NCBI RefSeq assembly: GCF_000165835.1
Contig: NC_014640.1
Span: forward strand, 4,030,001-4,094,000
Direction of reading: 5' to 3'
Length of the DNA: 64,000 bases
Origin: Achromobacter xylosoxidans A8
GTDB taxonomy: Bacteria > Pseudomonadota > Gammaproteobacteria > Burkholderiales > Burkholderiaceae_B
Shown: positions 45,583 through 54,987 of the stretch, one piece after another
Numbering within the stretch: the stretch's first letter is position 1
How the letters are laid out: each line of letters begins with the position of its first letter
The notes under the pieces: model-generated
What the model was told of the DNA's origin: nothing
Seen by the model: the letters and a program-made list of their open reading frames with translations, nothing else
Database searches by the model: none
Position numbers and translations under genes: made by a program

Positions 45583-47592
45583 TTGCAATCCCTCACCGCC
45601 ATCCGCCGCGACGTCCGCGCTCTGGTTCAATCCCGCGCCTACGCGCAGCTCGACGCCTATTACGCCGACCTGGAACAGCAAGACTGGGCAAATACGGAAG
45701 ACCCTGGCGCGCCCTATTTCGAGGCGGCCAATTCCGGCACCCTGTTCGACTATTCGACGGTGCCATACCAGGACGCCTCGGATTTCCTGCAAGCCTGGAT
45801 CGCCGCCTGCCCGGACTCGTATCACGCGCAGCTGGTGATGGGTAATTTCTGCTACGGCCGCGCGGCGGACATACGCGGTTATGGCTGGGCGGACAGCGTG
45901 ACCCAGGACCGCTGGCTGGGCGCGGCACTGGCTTGCGAGCGTTCAGCCGCTGCCTTGCTGCAGGCGATGGCGCTTTCTCCGCGACCGATTGCGGCCTGCG
46001 TGACGATGATGCAGCTGGCCGCCCACTTCAAGGAGCCGTACTGGCTGCGTGCGCTGTACGCGGGCAATCCGCCCGAGACCTTGACGCATGACGATATCGA
46101 GGAAGAAGGCCTGATGGATGCAGCGCTGGCGCATCTGGCGTCAGTGGGCGTGCCGCGTCTCGCGCAGGCGCCGCAAGCCTTGCCGGCTTGGCTGGCGCCG
46201 CGCGCCGAGCATGAAATGGAGCAGGCCAAGGATTATTGGCTGCTGCGCGCCCTGGAGCTGCGGCCCGGGCATCTGGGCGCGCTGACGGCTTACGCGCAAT
46301 ACCTGCAGCCGCGTTGGGGCGGCAGCTATGAGGATATCGACGGCATGGCGGGCGGCCCGCTGTGCGAGGCGCTGACGGAGCCGCAGCGCAACGCGATCCG
46401 CTGGATCGGCATTCATGACGCGCTGGACAGCTATCCGGAGCCGGACGACGTCGAGGCCGTGGAAGAGTACCGCCGCATTTTCGAGTCGTTCCTGGCGCGC
46501 GAGCTGCGGCCGACGGAGCGCGGCATGGCGCTGGGCTATTACGCGCAATTCGCCAGCTATTCGCTGCAAGATCAGGCGCGCGCCCGCGCACTGCATGGCC
46601 AAAGCGTGGCGGCGTTTGGGCCGAACGAGTATCTTGCGCAGGTGGACGGGCCGTTCCGCAGCTTCGCGCACGTGAGCATCATCCATCATCAGCCGGACGA
46701 GGATGGCGCGTTCAAGCGCGTGCTGGAACGCATGTGCGGCTGGGACCAGGTGGCCACGGCGCAGGCGCTGGCGGCAGTGGCGCATCAGTTCGGCCGCTGG
46801 GGCTTTGCGCAGGATCCGGTGCGGGCGCAGCAGTTGCTGGACCGCGCGGCGGAGCTGGCGGCAGACCAGATGGACGACGATTTCAACGTGCTGGCGGCGG
46901 CCGCGATGTTGTGGGACGGCGGCGACCATGAGCAAGGCTATTTCCTGACACGCCAATTGGCGGACCGGCGCGTGCCGGACGCGGCCAGCAGCATGTATGA
47001 CATCCACCGCGGCTTCCGCGACAACACGCCCGACAGCTACCTGGACGACGCCGTGCGCGACCAGTGGCTGCAGCGCGCCGTGGACGACGGCTCGCCGCTG
47101 GCCATGTACAACATGGCCCATCGCAATATCTTCGACGGCGGGACGGACTTCTCGCGCCGCGAGAACCTGGACAAGGTGCTTGGACTGCTGCAAGGCGCCC
47201 GCGAGGAGCCGCGCGCGGAAGCGTTGGCGCGCCTGCGCATCGGCGTGCTGCTGCGCGACCATGGCACCGGACAGGAACAGCAGGAAGGCGTGCGCGCTTA
47301 TCTGCGTCCGTTGGTCGAGGAAGACGACGACTGGCGCGCCGGCCGCGCCAGCGCCGAGATCGCGCTGGCCTACACGCATGGCCGCGGCGCCAAGAAGAAC
47401 CGCTTTGCCGCGATCGAATGGGCCCAGCACGCCTGCCGCCTGCAACCGGACGACGAGGACATTGAAGATATCCAGGCGCAGGTGATGAACTCGCACAGCC
47501 TGGTCAAGACCATAGGCACGGTGTTCGGCGCCTATCTGGGCCGCGGCGGCGTGTCAGCCGAAGACCTGCCGCCCAAGCCGGCCGCACAGTAA
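45583..47592 (+). CDS. DUF4034 protein with Sel1/TPR-like repeats
   Basis: 669 aa from TTG 45583 (AGGTG upstream). The N-terminal half matches the DUF4034 pattern (FDYSTVPYQDASDFLQAWIA, PDSYHAQLVMGNFCYGRAAD). The C-terminal half contains Sel1-like helical repeats (GSPLAMYNMAHRNIF, GRASAEIALAYTHGRGAKKN). Probably a scaffold. The M48 protease gene begins 4 nt later, so the two proteins are likely made together. Confidence 0.82.
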   Translation: MQSLTAIRRDVRALVQSRAYAQLDAYYADLEQQDWANTEDPGAPYFEAANSGTLFDYSTVPYQDASDFLQAWIAACPDSYHAQLVMGNFCYGRAADIRGYGWADSVTQDRWLGAALACERSAAALLQAMALSPRPIAACVTMMQLAAHFKEPYWLRALYAGNPPETLTHDDIEEEGLMDAALAHLASVGVPRLAQAPQALPAWLAPRAEHEMEQAKDYWLLRALELRPGHLGALTAYAQYLQPRWGGSYEDIDGMAGGPLCEALTEPQRNAIRWIGIHDALDSYPEPDDVEAVEEYRRIFESFLARELRPTERGMALGYYAQFASYSLQDQARARALHGQSVAAFGPNEYLAQVDGPFRSFAHVSIIHHQPDEDGAFKRVLERMCGWDQVATAQALAAVAHQFGRWGFAQDPVRAQQLLDRAAELAADQMDDDFNVLAAAAMLWDGGDHEQGYFLTRQLADRRVPDAASSMYDIHRGFRDNTPDSYLDDAVRDQWLQRAVDDGSPLAMYNMAHRNIFDGGTDFSRRENLDKVLGLLQGAREEPRAEALARLRIGVLLRDHGTGQEQQEGVRAYLRPLVEEDDDWRAGRASAEIALAYTHGRGAKKNRFAAIEWAQHACRLQPDDEDIEDIQAQVMNSHSLVKTIGTVFGAYLGRGGVSAEDLPPKPAAQ

Positions 47593-47596
47593 GCAC

Positions 47597-49519
47597 ATGG
47601 CGCGCCTCGGGCTGTCGGGATTGAAGCTGTCGGCCCGGCTGCTGCTGGGTGATGCTGCACTGGTAAGTGCGGGCGTGGCGCTATGCACCGCGCCCGCATG
47701 GCTGTATGCGGCGCTGCCGGGTGTGCTGGGCGTTGCAGCAGGAGCTCTCGCCCTGCCGCTGCCTTTCGCGGGCTGGGCAATGCTGCGGCTGCCATTCGCG
47801 GCACGGCCGCCAGCCGCGGAGGATGGCATCCGCCTGCGGGCCGAAGACGCCCCCGCGCTGTTCCGCGAGATCGAGCAGGTGCGCGCGCGCTTGGGCGCGC
47901 CGGCGCTGGACGCGGTCTATCTGAACGGCGAGTTCAACGCCAGCATCCGGCAGCACCGGCAACTGCTGGGCCGCACGCGCAACGTGCTGTGGCTGGGGCA
48001 GCCGCTGCTGGAGATGCTGTCGGCCGATGCTTGCCGCGCCATCCTGGCGCACGAATGCGCGCACATCGCCGGCAGCCATGGGCGCTACGCCAGCCGGGTG
48101 TATTTCGCACGGCTGCAATGGCAGGAGGCGGCGCGGCAGCTGGAGCGGCGCAAGGGACTGTCGACGGGGCCGCTGCGCCTCTTCATGAATTGGCATGTGC
48201 CGCGCTTTCTGACGGCCAGCCTGGGTTTTGCCCGGGAATGCGAGTACGAGGCCGATGCGCAATCGGCGCAAGCCTGCGGCGCGGCTGCGGCTGCGAATGC
48301 GCTGGTGGCGGTGTCCCTGCAAGCCAGGGCGCTGCGCGAGTATTGGCCGGCCGCCTACGCGCAAGCCGCCGACGCTCAGCCGCCCTCGCCCCATGCGCGG
48401 CTGGCCGGACATACCGAACTGGCCTTGCCGCGCGACGAAGCCGAGGCGCAGGCCTGGCTCGATCAGGCGCTGTGCCGTCCGACCACTGGCGACGACACTC
48501 ACCCTTCCCTATCTGACCGTCTGGCCGCGCTGCACACCACGGCATCGCCGGAACAGCGAGCTACCGGACCTTCGCGCCAAAGCGCAGCACAAACCTCAGC
48601 CCCGCAAGCGGCGCCAACAAGCACCAACCCACTACCCTGGCGCCGCGCCTCGCCCACCGCAGCTGAAGAATGGCTCGGCGACCAACGCCTGCCGCTGGCC
48701 CAGGCCCTGGACGCATCGCAACGCGACGCCATCGAGCAGACTGCCCGCGAACTGCGGAACGAACGCGACGAAGCCATCGCCGGCCATCATGACCTGATGC
48801 GCAAGCAACGCTTGCGCGCGCTGTCGGCCGACGAACGGGCCAGCATGGCCTGGTACGCCGACATGCTCACCGGCGATGCGGACAGCGCCGCCATCCTGCT
48901 GGAACAGAACCTGCGCGCACACCCCGGCCACGTGCCTACGCTTTGCCAACTGGCTGCGCTGCAGCTGCGCAGGGCCCGCATGGCCCCTACCGAGGCCTCG
49001 CGCCTGGAAGCAGCGGCGGAAGTGTTGTGGACGCAGGCCGCCAACGAGCCCGGCCCGCAGCGCCTGCCCTGCCTGCGCCAACTGACGGCGGCGGCGCTGC
49101 GGCGCGGCGACCTGGAGCAGGCGCGAGCCTGGCGCCTGGAAGCGGACCTGCTGGAACGCCAGACCCAGGCCGGCGACGCCACGCCGCGCTTTCAGGCGCA
49201 CGGATTGAACGAGTCCGATCTGCGCAAACTGGCCGACACGCTGGACCCGCTGCTGCGCACTGCCACCGGCGTCTGGCTGCTGCGCAACACCGACAGCAAC
49301 CGTCTGGCGCTGCTGGTACTGGCGCGGGACTCTGCATTGGCGCGCGCCATCGGCAAGCTGACAGGCGAGCAAAGCTATCTGCGGCGCGATTGCGAAATGC
49401 TGTTGGCGCGGCTGCTGCCGCGCGTGCGACAGCCTGTCGAACCAATACTGATGGAAGCCGGCGATCCCTTGCTGAACCAGTGCACGCAAGCCTGCCTCCT
49501 GCGCAAAGCCGGAGCCTGA
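47597..49519 (+). CDS. M48-family metalloprotease with TPR-like C-terminus
   Basis: 640 aa. Two N-terminal membrane helices (ALVSAGVALCTAPAWLYAAL; VLGVAAGALALPLPFAGWAM), then the HExxH zinc site in AILAHECAHIAGSH and the third-ligand region FARECEYEADAQSA. The C-terminal half, after about residue 330, is Ala/Arg-rich and helical, TPR-like, with no recognised catalytic motif. Follows the DUF4034 gene at 4 nt. Role probably in envelope protein quality control (inference). Confidence 0.85.
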   Translation: MARLGLSGLKLSARLLLGDAALVSAGVALCTAPAWLYAALPGVLGVAAGALALPLPFAGWAMLRLPFAARPPAAEDGIRLRAEDAPALFREIEQVRARLGAPALDAVYLNGEFNASIRQHRQLLGRTRNVLWLGQPLLEMLSADACRAILAHECAHIAGSHGRYASRVYFARLQWQEAARQLERRKGLSTGPLRLFMNWHVPRFLTASLGFARECEYEADAQSAQACGAAAAANALVAVSLQARALREYWPAAYAQAADAQPPSPHARLAGHTELALPRDEAEAQAWLDQALCRPTTGDDTHPSLSDRLAALHTTASPEQRATGPSRQSAAQTSAPQAAPTSTNPLPWRRASPTAAEEWLGDQRLPLAQALDASQRDAIEQTARELRNERDEAIAGHHDLMRKQRLRALSADERASMAWYADMLTGDADSAAILLEQNLRAHPGHVPTLCQLAALQLRRARMAPTEASRLEAAAEVLWTQAANEPGPQRLPCLRQLTAAALRRGDLEQARAWRLEADLLERQTQAGDATPRFQAHGLNESDLRKLADTLDPLLRTATGVWLLRNTDSNRLALLVLARDSALARAIGKLTGEQSYLRRDCEMLLARLLPRVRQPVEPILMEAGDPLLNQCTQACLLRKAGA

Positions 49520-49647
49520 GCGAGACTTGAGACCGGACGCCACGCTGCTTATCCGCGCCGCGTCCGCAACACTATTGCTACCGGTTGCGGCAACACGACA
49601 ATGCTCTGCGCATGGACAGCCGATTAATCACACGCCGCGCACAGCCC

Positions 49648-49661
49648 TTGATTTACATCAA
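49648..49661. promoter_or_regulatory. Perfect FNR/ANR box
   Basis: TTGATTTACATCAA fits TTGAT-N4-ATCAA at all ten positions. ATTAAT at 49682-49687 is centred 30 nt downstream, near the class II spacing, so an oxygen-controlled transcript starting near 49694 is plausible. Confidence 0.65.
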
Positions 49662-49971
49662 TCGCGCCCGGATTTTCCAGCATTAATCTGAACTTGACCT
49701 CCTTTGCAAAACCCTCGTTCGTGCATTTCCAGACCATGTGCTGAATCCGGAGGTCCAAGCAGCTCTGCCATGGAACAGAACTACTGAGGCTAGGCATTTT
49801 TTTGTCGGTTCTATCTGCCATGCGCGTTGCCTGTACGTCCCCCCTCCTCCCCGGCCAGACCTGCCATCGCTCCGCCTTGCGCGCGCGCCTTGGCCTGGAC
49901 ACCGTCCCTATTCAGCCTCTGATCGGAACCGCTTCGGTTCCCTGATCGCCCGGCTCTTCCACGCACACCCA

Positions 49972-49999
49972 AGGCTCCCGTTTGAAAAAGCGGGAGCCT
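49972..49999 (+). terminator. Stem-loop in the intergenic region
   Basis: AGGCTCCCG (49972-49980) pairs perfectly with CGGGAGCCT (49991-49999); the loop TTTGAAAAAG is A/T-rich. It would end a transcript started near the FNR box at about 300 nt. No U-tract follows. Confidence 0.5.
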
Positions 50000-50177
50000 A
50001 GACATCGCTGCGCCTCCAGCATCCGCCCCTTTTTATTGTTGTAACCACAGCAATAAACAGGCTTATGCTAAATGCCTGCCCTTGCCCGGGATCAGACCCG
50101 CCGGCAACTTCAATTGGCAGGCATTACGCGCAGACGATCACTTCACTGAATTTCTTTTGATTAAGTGAGTAGAGAAG

Positions 50178-53100
50178 ATGCAGCCCTTGTCACCAATTGA
50201 CGTCCGCTTGTCATTCAAGCTTTCCAGCGCATTCCTGATCGCGTTGGGCGCTTTCCCCGCCTATTCCCAGACCATCGATGGCGGTTCGGTGGTCACCGTT
50301 CCGGGGTCGCAGAGTTCACCCTGGAACCTGGGCGCCAGCTCCCTGACGGTAGGCAACACCAGTACCGGGACATTGCAGATCGGCGCGACCGGCGTGGTGT
50401 CCAACGGCTCCGGCTTTGTTGGCCGGCAGGTCGGCAGCACCGGCCATGTAACCGTGAGCGGCGCCGGGGCGCAATGGACTAACAGTTCGGGCCTGTCCGT
50501 GGGATTCTCGGGCACTGGCACGCTGGGCGTTTCGAATGGCGGCATTGTAAGAAGCACCACCAACACCTATGTGGGCGTGGCGGCTGGCGGCACCGGCACC
50601 GTGACGGTCAGCGGCTTGGGATCGCAGCTGAACAGCACCGGTTTCATGCGCGTCGGCCAGACCGGCAACGGCACGTTGCAGATCAGCGACAGCGCGGTCG
50701 TGAGCAATGGGCTGGCCTACGTAGGCTATGACTCGGGCAGCGTGGGTCTGGTGACGATCAGCGGGGCGGGAACGCAGTGGAACAGCAGCGCCGAACTTAC
50801 TGTGGGCTTTTCCGGCAACGGCCGGGTCAACGTCACCAATGGCGGCGCGGTTGCCAGCACGAATGGCACCATCGGCGCCGGCGCGAATTCGACGGGCGCG
50901 GTCACAGTCGACGGCACCGGCTCCTCTTGGACCAACTCCGGCGTCCTCACGGTGGGCAACTCCGGCTCCGGCGCGCTGACCATTTCGAACAACGCCACCG
51001 TCAGCGCAGCCAGCGCGCGCGCAGGCGTGGCGGCCGGCTCGCAGGGCGTCATCAATATCGGCGCGGCCGCATTGTCCGCGGCGGCGGCCCCCGGGACGCT
51101 GACGTTGACGGGTCCCAGCCCTAATCTGACGCTGGGCGCCACCGGCGGGCTGGTGTTCAACCACACCAATACCAGTGGCTATCTGTTTGTCCCCGGCATC
51201 ACGGGCGCGGGCAAGCTCAGCACCTACAGCGGCACCACGATCCTGACCGCCAACAACAACTACACGGGCGGCACCACGATAGCCGGCGGCACGCTGCAGT
51301 TGGGCAATGGCGGCACCAGCGGGGCCATCGTCGGCAATGTGAGCAATAACGGGGCCTTGAACTTCAACCGCAGCGATAGCGTCACGTTCGCGGGCCTGGT
51401 CTCGGGCAGCGGCGTGGTCAATCAGAACGGCACGGGCGCCACGATACTGACGGCCAACAATACCTATACCGGCGGCACCACCATCTCGGCGGGCACCTTG
51501 CAGCTGGGCAATGGCGGCACCACCGGCGCCATCGTCGGCAACGTGGCCAACAACGGGACGCTGGTATTCAACCGGTCCAATACCCTCTCGCTCGGCGGCC
51601 AGATTTCCGGCAGCGGCTCGGTCAGCCAGATCGGCGCCGGCACCACGGTCCTGACGGGAAACAACACGTACACGGGCGGCACCACGATTTCGGCGGGCAC
51701 GCTGCAACTGGGCAATGGCGGCACCTCGGGGGCAATCGTCGGCGACGTAGCCAACAACGGCATGCTGGCCTTCAACCGCTCCGATAGCGTCACGTTCACG
51801 GGCCTGGTATCGGGCGGCGGCGCAGTCAACCAGATCGGTACAGGCACCACGATCCTGACGGCGGACAATACCTACACCGGCGGCACCACGATTTCCGCGG
51901 GCACGCTGCAACTGGGCAATGGCGGCGCCACGGGCGCCATCGTGGGCAACGTGGTCGACAACGGCGCGCTGACCTTTAACCGCTCCGATGTAGTGACCTT
52001 CGCCGGCCAGGTATCCGGCAGCGGCGTGGTCAACCAGATCGGCGCAGGCACCACCATCCTGACCGCAGACAACACCTATACCGGCGGCACCACGATTTCG
52101 GCGGGCACGCTGCAACTGGGCAGTGGCGGCACGTCGGGTGCCATCCTGGGCAATGTGATCGACAACGGCGCGCTGACCTTCAACCGCTCCGATGTCCAGA
52201 CCTTCGCGGGCCAGATCTCCGGCAGCGGCGTGGTCAACCAGATCGGCGCCGGGACCACGATCCTGACCGCAGACAACACCTATGCCGGCGGCACCACGAT
52301 TTCGGCGGGCGCGTTGCAGCTAGGCAATGGCGGCACTTCGGGGTCCATCCTGGGCAATGTGGCGAACGACGGCTTGCTGGCCTTCAACCGCTCCGACACC
52401 ATGACGCTTGCCGGCCAGATATCCGGCAGCGGCGCGGTCAACCAGATAGGCTCGGGCACCACCGTGCTGACGGGCAACAACAGCTACACGGGCGGGACGA
52501 CAATCGCCGCAGGCACCCTGCAATTGGGCGACGGCGGCACCTCTGGCGCCATTGTGGGCAATGTGGCGAACAACGGGGCGCTTGCGTTCAATCGTTCCGA
52601 CGTCCAGACATTCCCGGGCCTGATCTCTGGTAGCGGCACGGTCAGCCAGATCGGCGCCGGCACCACGATCCTGACGGCCGACAATACCTACACCGGCGGC
52701 ACCACGATTTCGGCAGGCACGCTACAGCTGGGCAACGGCGGTACTACGGGCGCCATCCTGGGCGACGTGACGAACCATGGCGCGTTGAATTTCAACCGCT
52801 CCGATGTCCAGACCTTCCCTGGCCTGATTTCTGGCAGCGGCGTGGTCAACCAGATCGGCGCCGGCACCACGATCCTGACGGCCGACAATACCTACACGGG
52901 CGGCACCACGATTTCTGCGGGCACGCTGCAGTTGGGCGACGGCGGCACCTCCGGAGCCATTTTGGGCGATGTGGCGAACAATGGAGCACTGACGTTCAAT
53001 CGCTCCGACGTCCAGACGTTCCCGGGCCTGATCTCCGGTAGCGGCACGGTCAACCAGATCGGCGCCGGCACCACGATCCTGACGGCCGACAATACCTACA

Positions 53101-54935
53101 CGGGCGGCACCACGATTTCTGCGGGCACGCTGCAGCTAGGCGATGGCGGCACCTCCGGCGGCATCCTGGGCAATGTAGCCAACAACGGCGCACTGAGTTT
53201 CAACCGCTCTGACAGCGTGACGTTCGCGGGCCTGATCTCCGGCAACGGCACGGTCAATCAGAACGGCAGCGGCACCACGATCCTGACCGCCCAGAACACC
53301 TATGGCGGCCCGACCAACATCAATAACGGCGTGCTGCGCGCCGGCGCGGTCTCCACGCTCAGTCCGAACTCGGCCGTGAACGTGACGGCTGCTGGCACGC
53401 TCGATCTCAATGGCTACAGCCAGGCCACGGCCGGCGTGATCAACGCCGGACTCATCAACATGGGCAGCGGCACCGCGCCCGGCACCACGCTGACGACGCC
53501 GAACTACGTCGGCCAGGGCGGCAGGATCGCCATGAACACCTTGCTGGGCGGCGACGGTTCGCCGTCGGACCGGCTGGTGATCAATGGCGGGACCGCTTCC
53601 GGCTCGTCGTCGCTGATCGTCGCCAATGCCGGCGGCGCGGGCGCAGTGACCACCGGCAACGGCATCCTGCTTGTCGATGCCGTCAATGGCGGCACGACCG
53701 CCGCCAGCGCGTTCACGCTGGGCAATGCCGGCGGCTATGTCGCCGCGGGCCCCTACGCCTATACGCTGCAACGCTCCAGCGTGGACGGCAGCGGGCTGCA
53801 GAACTGGTACCTGCGTTCGACGGTGGACTGCGCCGCCGCGCCCAGCAATCCCGCCTGCAAGGACCCGGAACCCCCGGTGCCGCCGAATCCGCCCGTGCCG
53901 CCGATTCCGCCCAATCCGCCCACGCCCACGCCGCCGGCGCCGCCCAACTACCGGCCCGAAGTCTCCACGGCCGTGGCGACGCCGGAGCTGGCCTTGCGCT
54001 ACGGCGCGACCTTTCTGGACTCGCTGCACGAGCGCATCGGCGAGGCGCGCTACGCCCTGCCCTCCACCCCGGCCGGCGGCAATTCCCTGGCCTGGGGCCG
54101 CGTCATCGGCGTGACCGGCGAACGCAACGGCAGCAACTCGGGCATCCTGGGCTCCAGAGGCCCCGACTACGACTACAAGATCTATGGCCTGCAATCCGGC
54201 GTGGATCTCTACCGCCGCGCCAACGCCAACGGCAGCATGGACCACGCAGGCGCCTACGTCGCCTTCGGACGCGCCACGGCCGACGTCGACCACCTCGACG
54301 GCCGCTCCGCTGGCCAAGCGGCCATGAATGGCGTGACGCTGGGCGGCTACTGGACGCATATCGGCAAGGAAGGCTGGTATGTCGATGCCGTGATCCAAGG
54401 CACGCGCTACGACGTCGACAACGGCCGTTCCCCGGCCGGCTACAACCTGGACACCCGCGGCTTCGGTTTCGCGACCTCGCTGGAAGGCGGCTATCCGTTC
54501 CGCCTGAACGACGAGTGGGTCATCGAACCCCAGGCGCAGCTGGTGTTCCAGAACGTCAATCTCAATGACGCCAACGACGGCGCCGCCAAGATCCGCTTCA
54601 ACGACGTCGACAGCCTGAGGGGCCGCCTGGGCGTGCGCCTGGCGCGCACGGTGGAACTGGATCCGGGACCGGACGGCAAGCGCATCGCAACCACCTGGCT
54701 GCGCGCCAGCCTGGTCAATGAGTTCCTGACCAACCCGACCACGGAGTTCTCTTCCCAGAACGGCTATGTGCCGTTCCGGGCTGACATGAAGGGCACGTCG
54801 GTGCAACTGAATCTGGGCGCGGACGTGGGCGTCAAGCGCAACGTCTCGGTGTACGGCAGCGTGGGCTCGGAGATCAGCCTGCGGGGCGATGGGCAGAGCT
54901 TCAACGGCAAGCTAGGCGTGAAGATCGCGTTCTGA
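50178..54935 (+). CDS. Type V autotransporter with PATR-repeat passenger
   Basis: 1585 aa. Extended-type signal region (MQPLSPIDVRLSFKLSSAFL...AYS), then a beta-helical passenger whose first 350 residues have GTG-rich motifs (TGTLQIG, VTVSGAGAQW). Ten 68-aa repeats (about 354-1033) of the passenger-associated transport repeat kind follow (TILTADNTYTGGTTISAGTL). After a Pro-rich linker (about 1228-1258) comes the C-terminal beta-barrel translocator (about 1265-1585) ending in aromatic Phe (KIAF). Likely surface-exposed or secreted; adhesion or biofilm roles are typical of the family. Confidence 0.95.
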   Translation: MQPLSPIDVRLSFKLSSAFLIALGAFPAYSQTIDGGSVVTVPGSQSSPWNLGASSLTVGNTSTGTLQIGATGVVSNGSGFVGRQVGSTGHVTVSGAGAQWTNSSGLSVGFSGTGTLGVSNGGIVRSTTNTYVGVAAGGTGTVTVSGLGSQLNSTGFMRVGQTGNGTLQISDSAVVSNGLAYVGYDSGSVGLVTISGAGTQWNSSAELTVGFSGNGRVNVTNGGAVASTNGTIGAGANSTGAVTVDGTGSSWTNSGVLTVGNSGSGALTISNNATVSAASARAGVAAGSQGVINIGAAALSAAAAPGTLTLTGPSPNLTLGATGGLVFNHTNTSGYLFVPGITGAGKLSTYSGTTILTANNNYTGGTTIAGGTLQLGNGGTSGAIVGNVSNNGALNFNRSDSVTFAGLVSGSGVVNQNGTGATILTANNTYTGGTTISAGTLQLGNGGTTGAIVGNVANNGTLVFNRSNTLSLGGQISGSGSVSQIGAGTTVLTGNNTYTGGTTISAGTLQLGNGGTSGAIVGDVANNGMLAFNRSDSVTFTGLVSGGGAVNQIGTGTTILTADNTYTGGTTISAGTLQLGNGGATGAIVGNVVDNGALTFNRSDVVTFAGQVSGSGVVNQIGAGTTILTADNTYTGGTTISAGTLQLGSGGTSGAILGNVIDNGALTFNRSDVQTFAGQISGSGVVNQIGAGTTILTADNTYAGGTTISAGALQLGNGGTSGSILGNVANDGLLAFNRSDTMTLAGQISGSGAVNQIGSGTTVLTGNNSYTGGTTIAAGTLQLGDGGTSGAIVGNVANNGALAFNRSDVQTFPGLISGSGTVSQIGAGTTILTADNTYTGGTTISAGTLQLGNGGTTGAILGDVTNHGALNFNRSDVQTFPGLISGSGVVNQIGAGTTILTADNTYTGGTTISAGTLQLGDGGTSGAILGDVANNGALTFNRSDVQTFPGLISGSGTVNQIGAGTTILTADNTYTGGTTISAGTLQLGDGGTSGGILGNVANNGALSFNRSDSVTFAGLISGNGTVNQNGSGTTILTAQNTYGGPTNINNGVLRAGAVSTLSPNSAVNVTAAGTLDLNGYSQATAGVINAGLINMGSGTAPGTTLTTPNYVGQGGRIAMNTLLGGDGSPSDRLVINGGTASGSSSLIVANAGGAGAVTTGNGILLVDAVNGGTTAASAFTLGNAGGYVAAGPYAYTLQRSSVDGSGLQNWYLRSTVDCAAAPSNPACKDPEPPVPPNPPVPPIPPNPPTPTPPAPPNYRPEVSTAVATPELALRYGATFLDSLHERIGEARYALPSTPAGGNSLAWGRVIGVTGERNGSNSGILGSRGPDYDYKIYGLQSGVDLYRRANANGSMDHAGAYVAFGRATADVDHLDGRSAGQAAMNGVTLGGYWTHIGKEGWYVDAVIQGTRYDVDNGRSPAGYNLDTRGFGFATSLEGGYPFRLNDEWVIEPQAQLVFQNVNLNDANDGAAKIRFNDVDSLRGRLGVRLARTVELDPGPDGKRIATTWLRASLVNEFLTNPTTEFSSQNGYVPFRADMKGTSVQLNLGADVGVKRNVSVYGSVGSEISLRGDGQSFNGKLGVKIAF
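51237..53276 (+). repeat. Ten tandem 204-bp repeats in the autotransporter passenger
   Basis: Each unit is exactly 204 bp (68 codons) and begins at ACSATMCTGAC (TILTADNTY). Units start at 51237, 51441, 51645, and so on. A partial eleventh unit begins at 53277. Neighbouring units are very similar at the DNA level (for example 52685-53092), so unequal recombination or gene conversion is likely. Confidence 0.92.
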
Positions 54936-54987
54936 GGCGCAAGCCTGCGGATCGGGGCGCCCGGCCCGATCCGCCAAGCGCTATCGA

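Larger units (their letters stand above)
49520..50177. other. Long intergenic region upstream of the autotransporter
   Basis: 658 bp without a convincing gene; two short frames (49624-49902 minus, 49738-50001 plus) lack ribosome sites and run through the regulatory palindromes. It contains an FNR-like box (49648), a possible -10 ATTAAT at 49682, and two hairpins: GGAACCG/CGGTTCC (49925-49941) and 49972-49999. AT-rich sequence near 50041-50070 and 50140-50165 probably holds the autotransporter promoter. Confidence 0.5.

Noticed and set aside
49624..49902. Leftward 92-aa open frame upstream of the autotransporter
   Set aside because: Runs through the FNR-like palindrome, has no ribosome binding site and an Arg-rich unnatural N-terminus.
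51237..53276. Regular repeats resembling a CRISPR-like array
   Set aside because: The 204-bp units are in frame within one long gene and encode a known passenger repeat; there are no short repeats with unique spacers and no cas genes.
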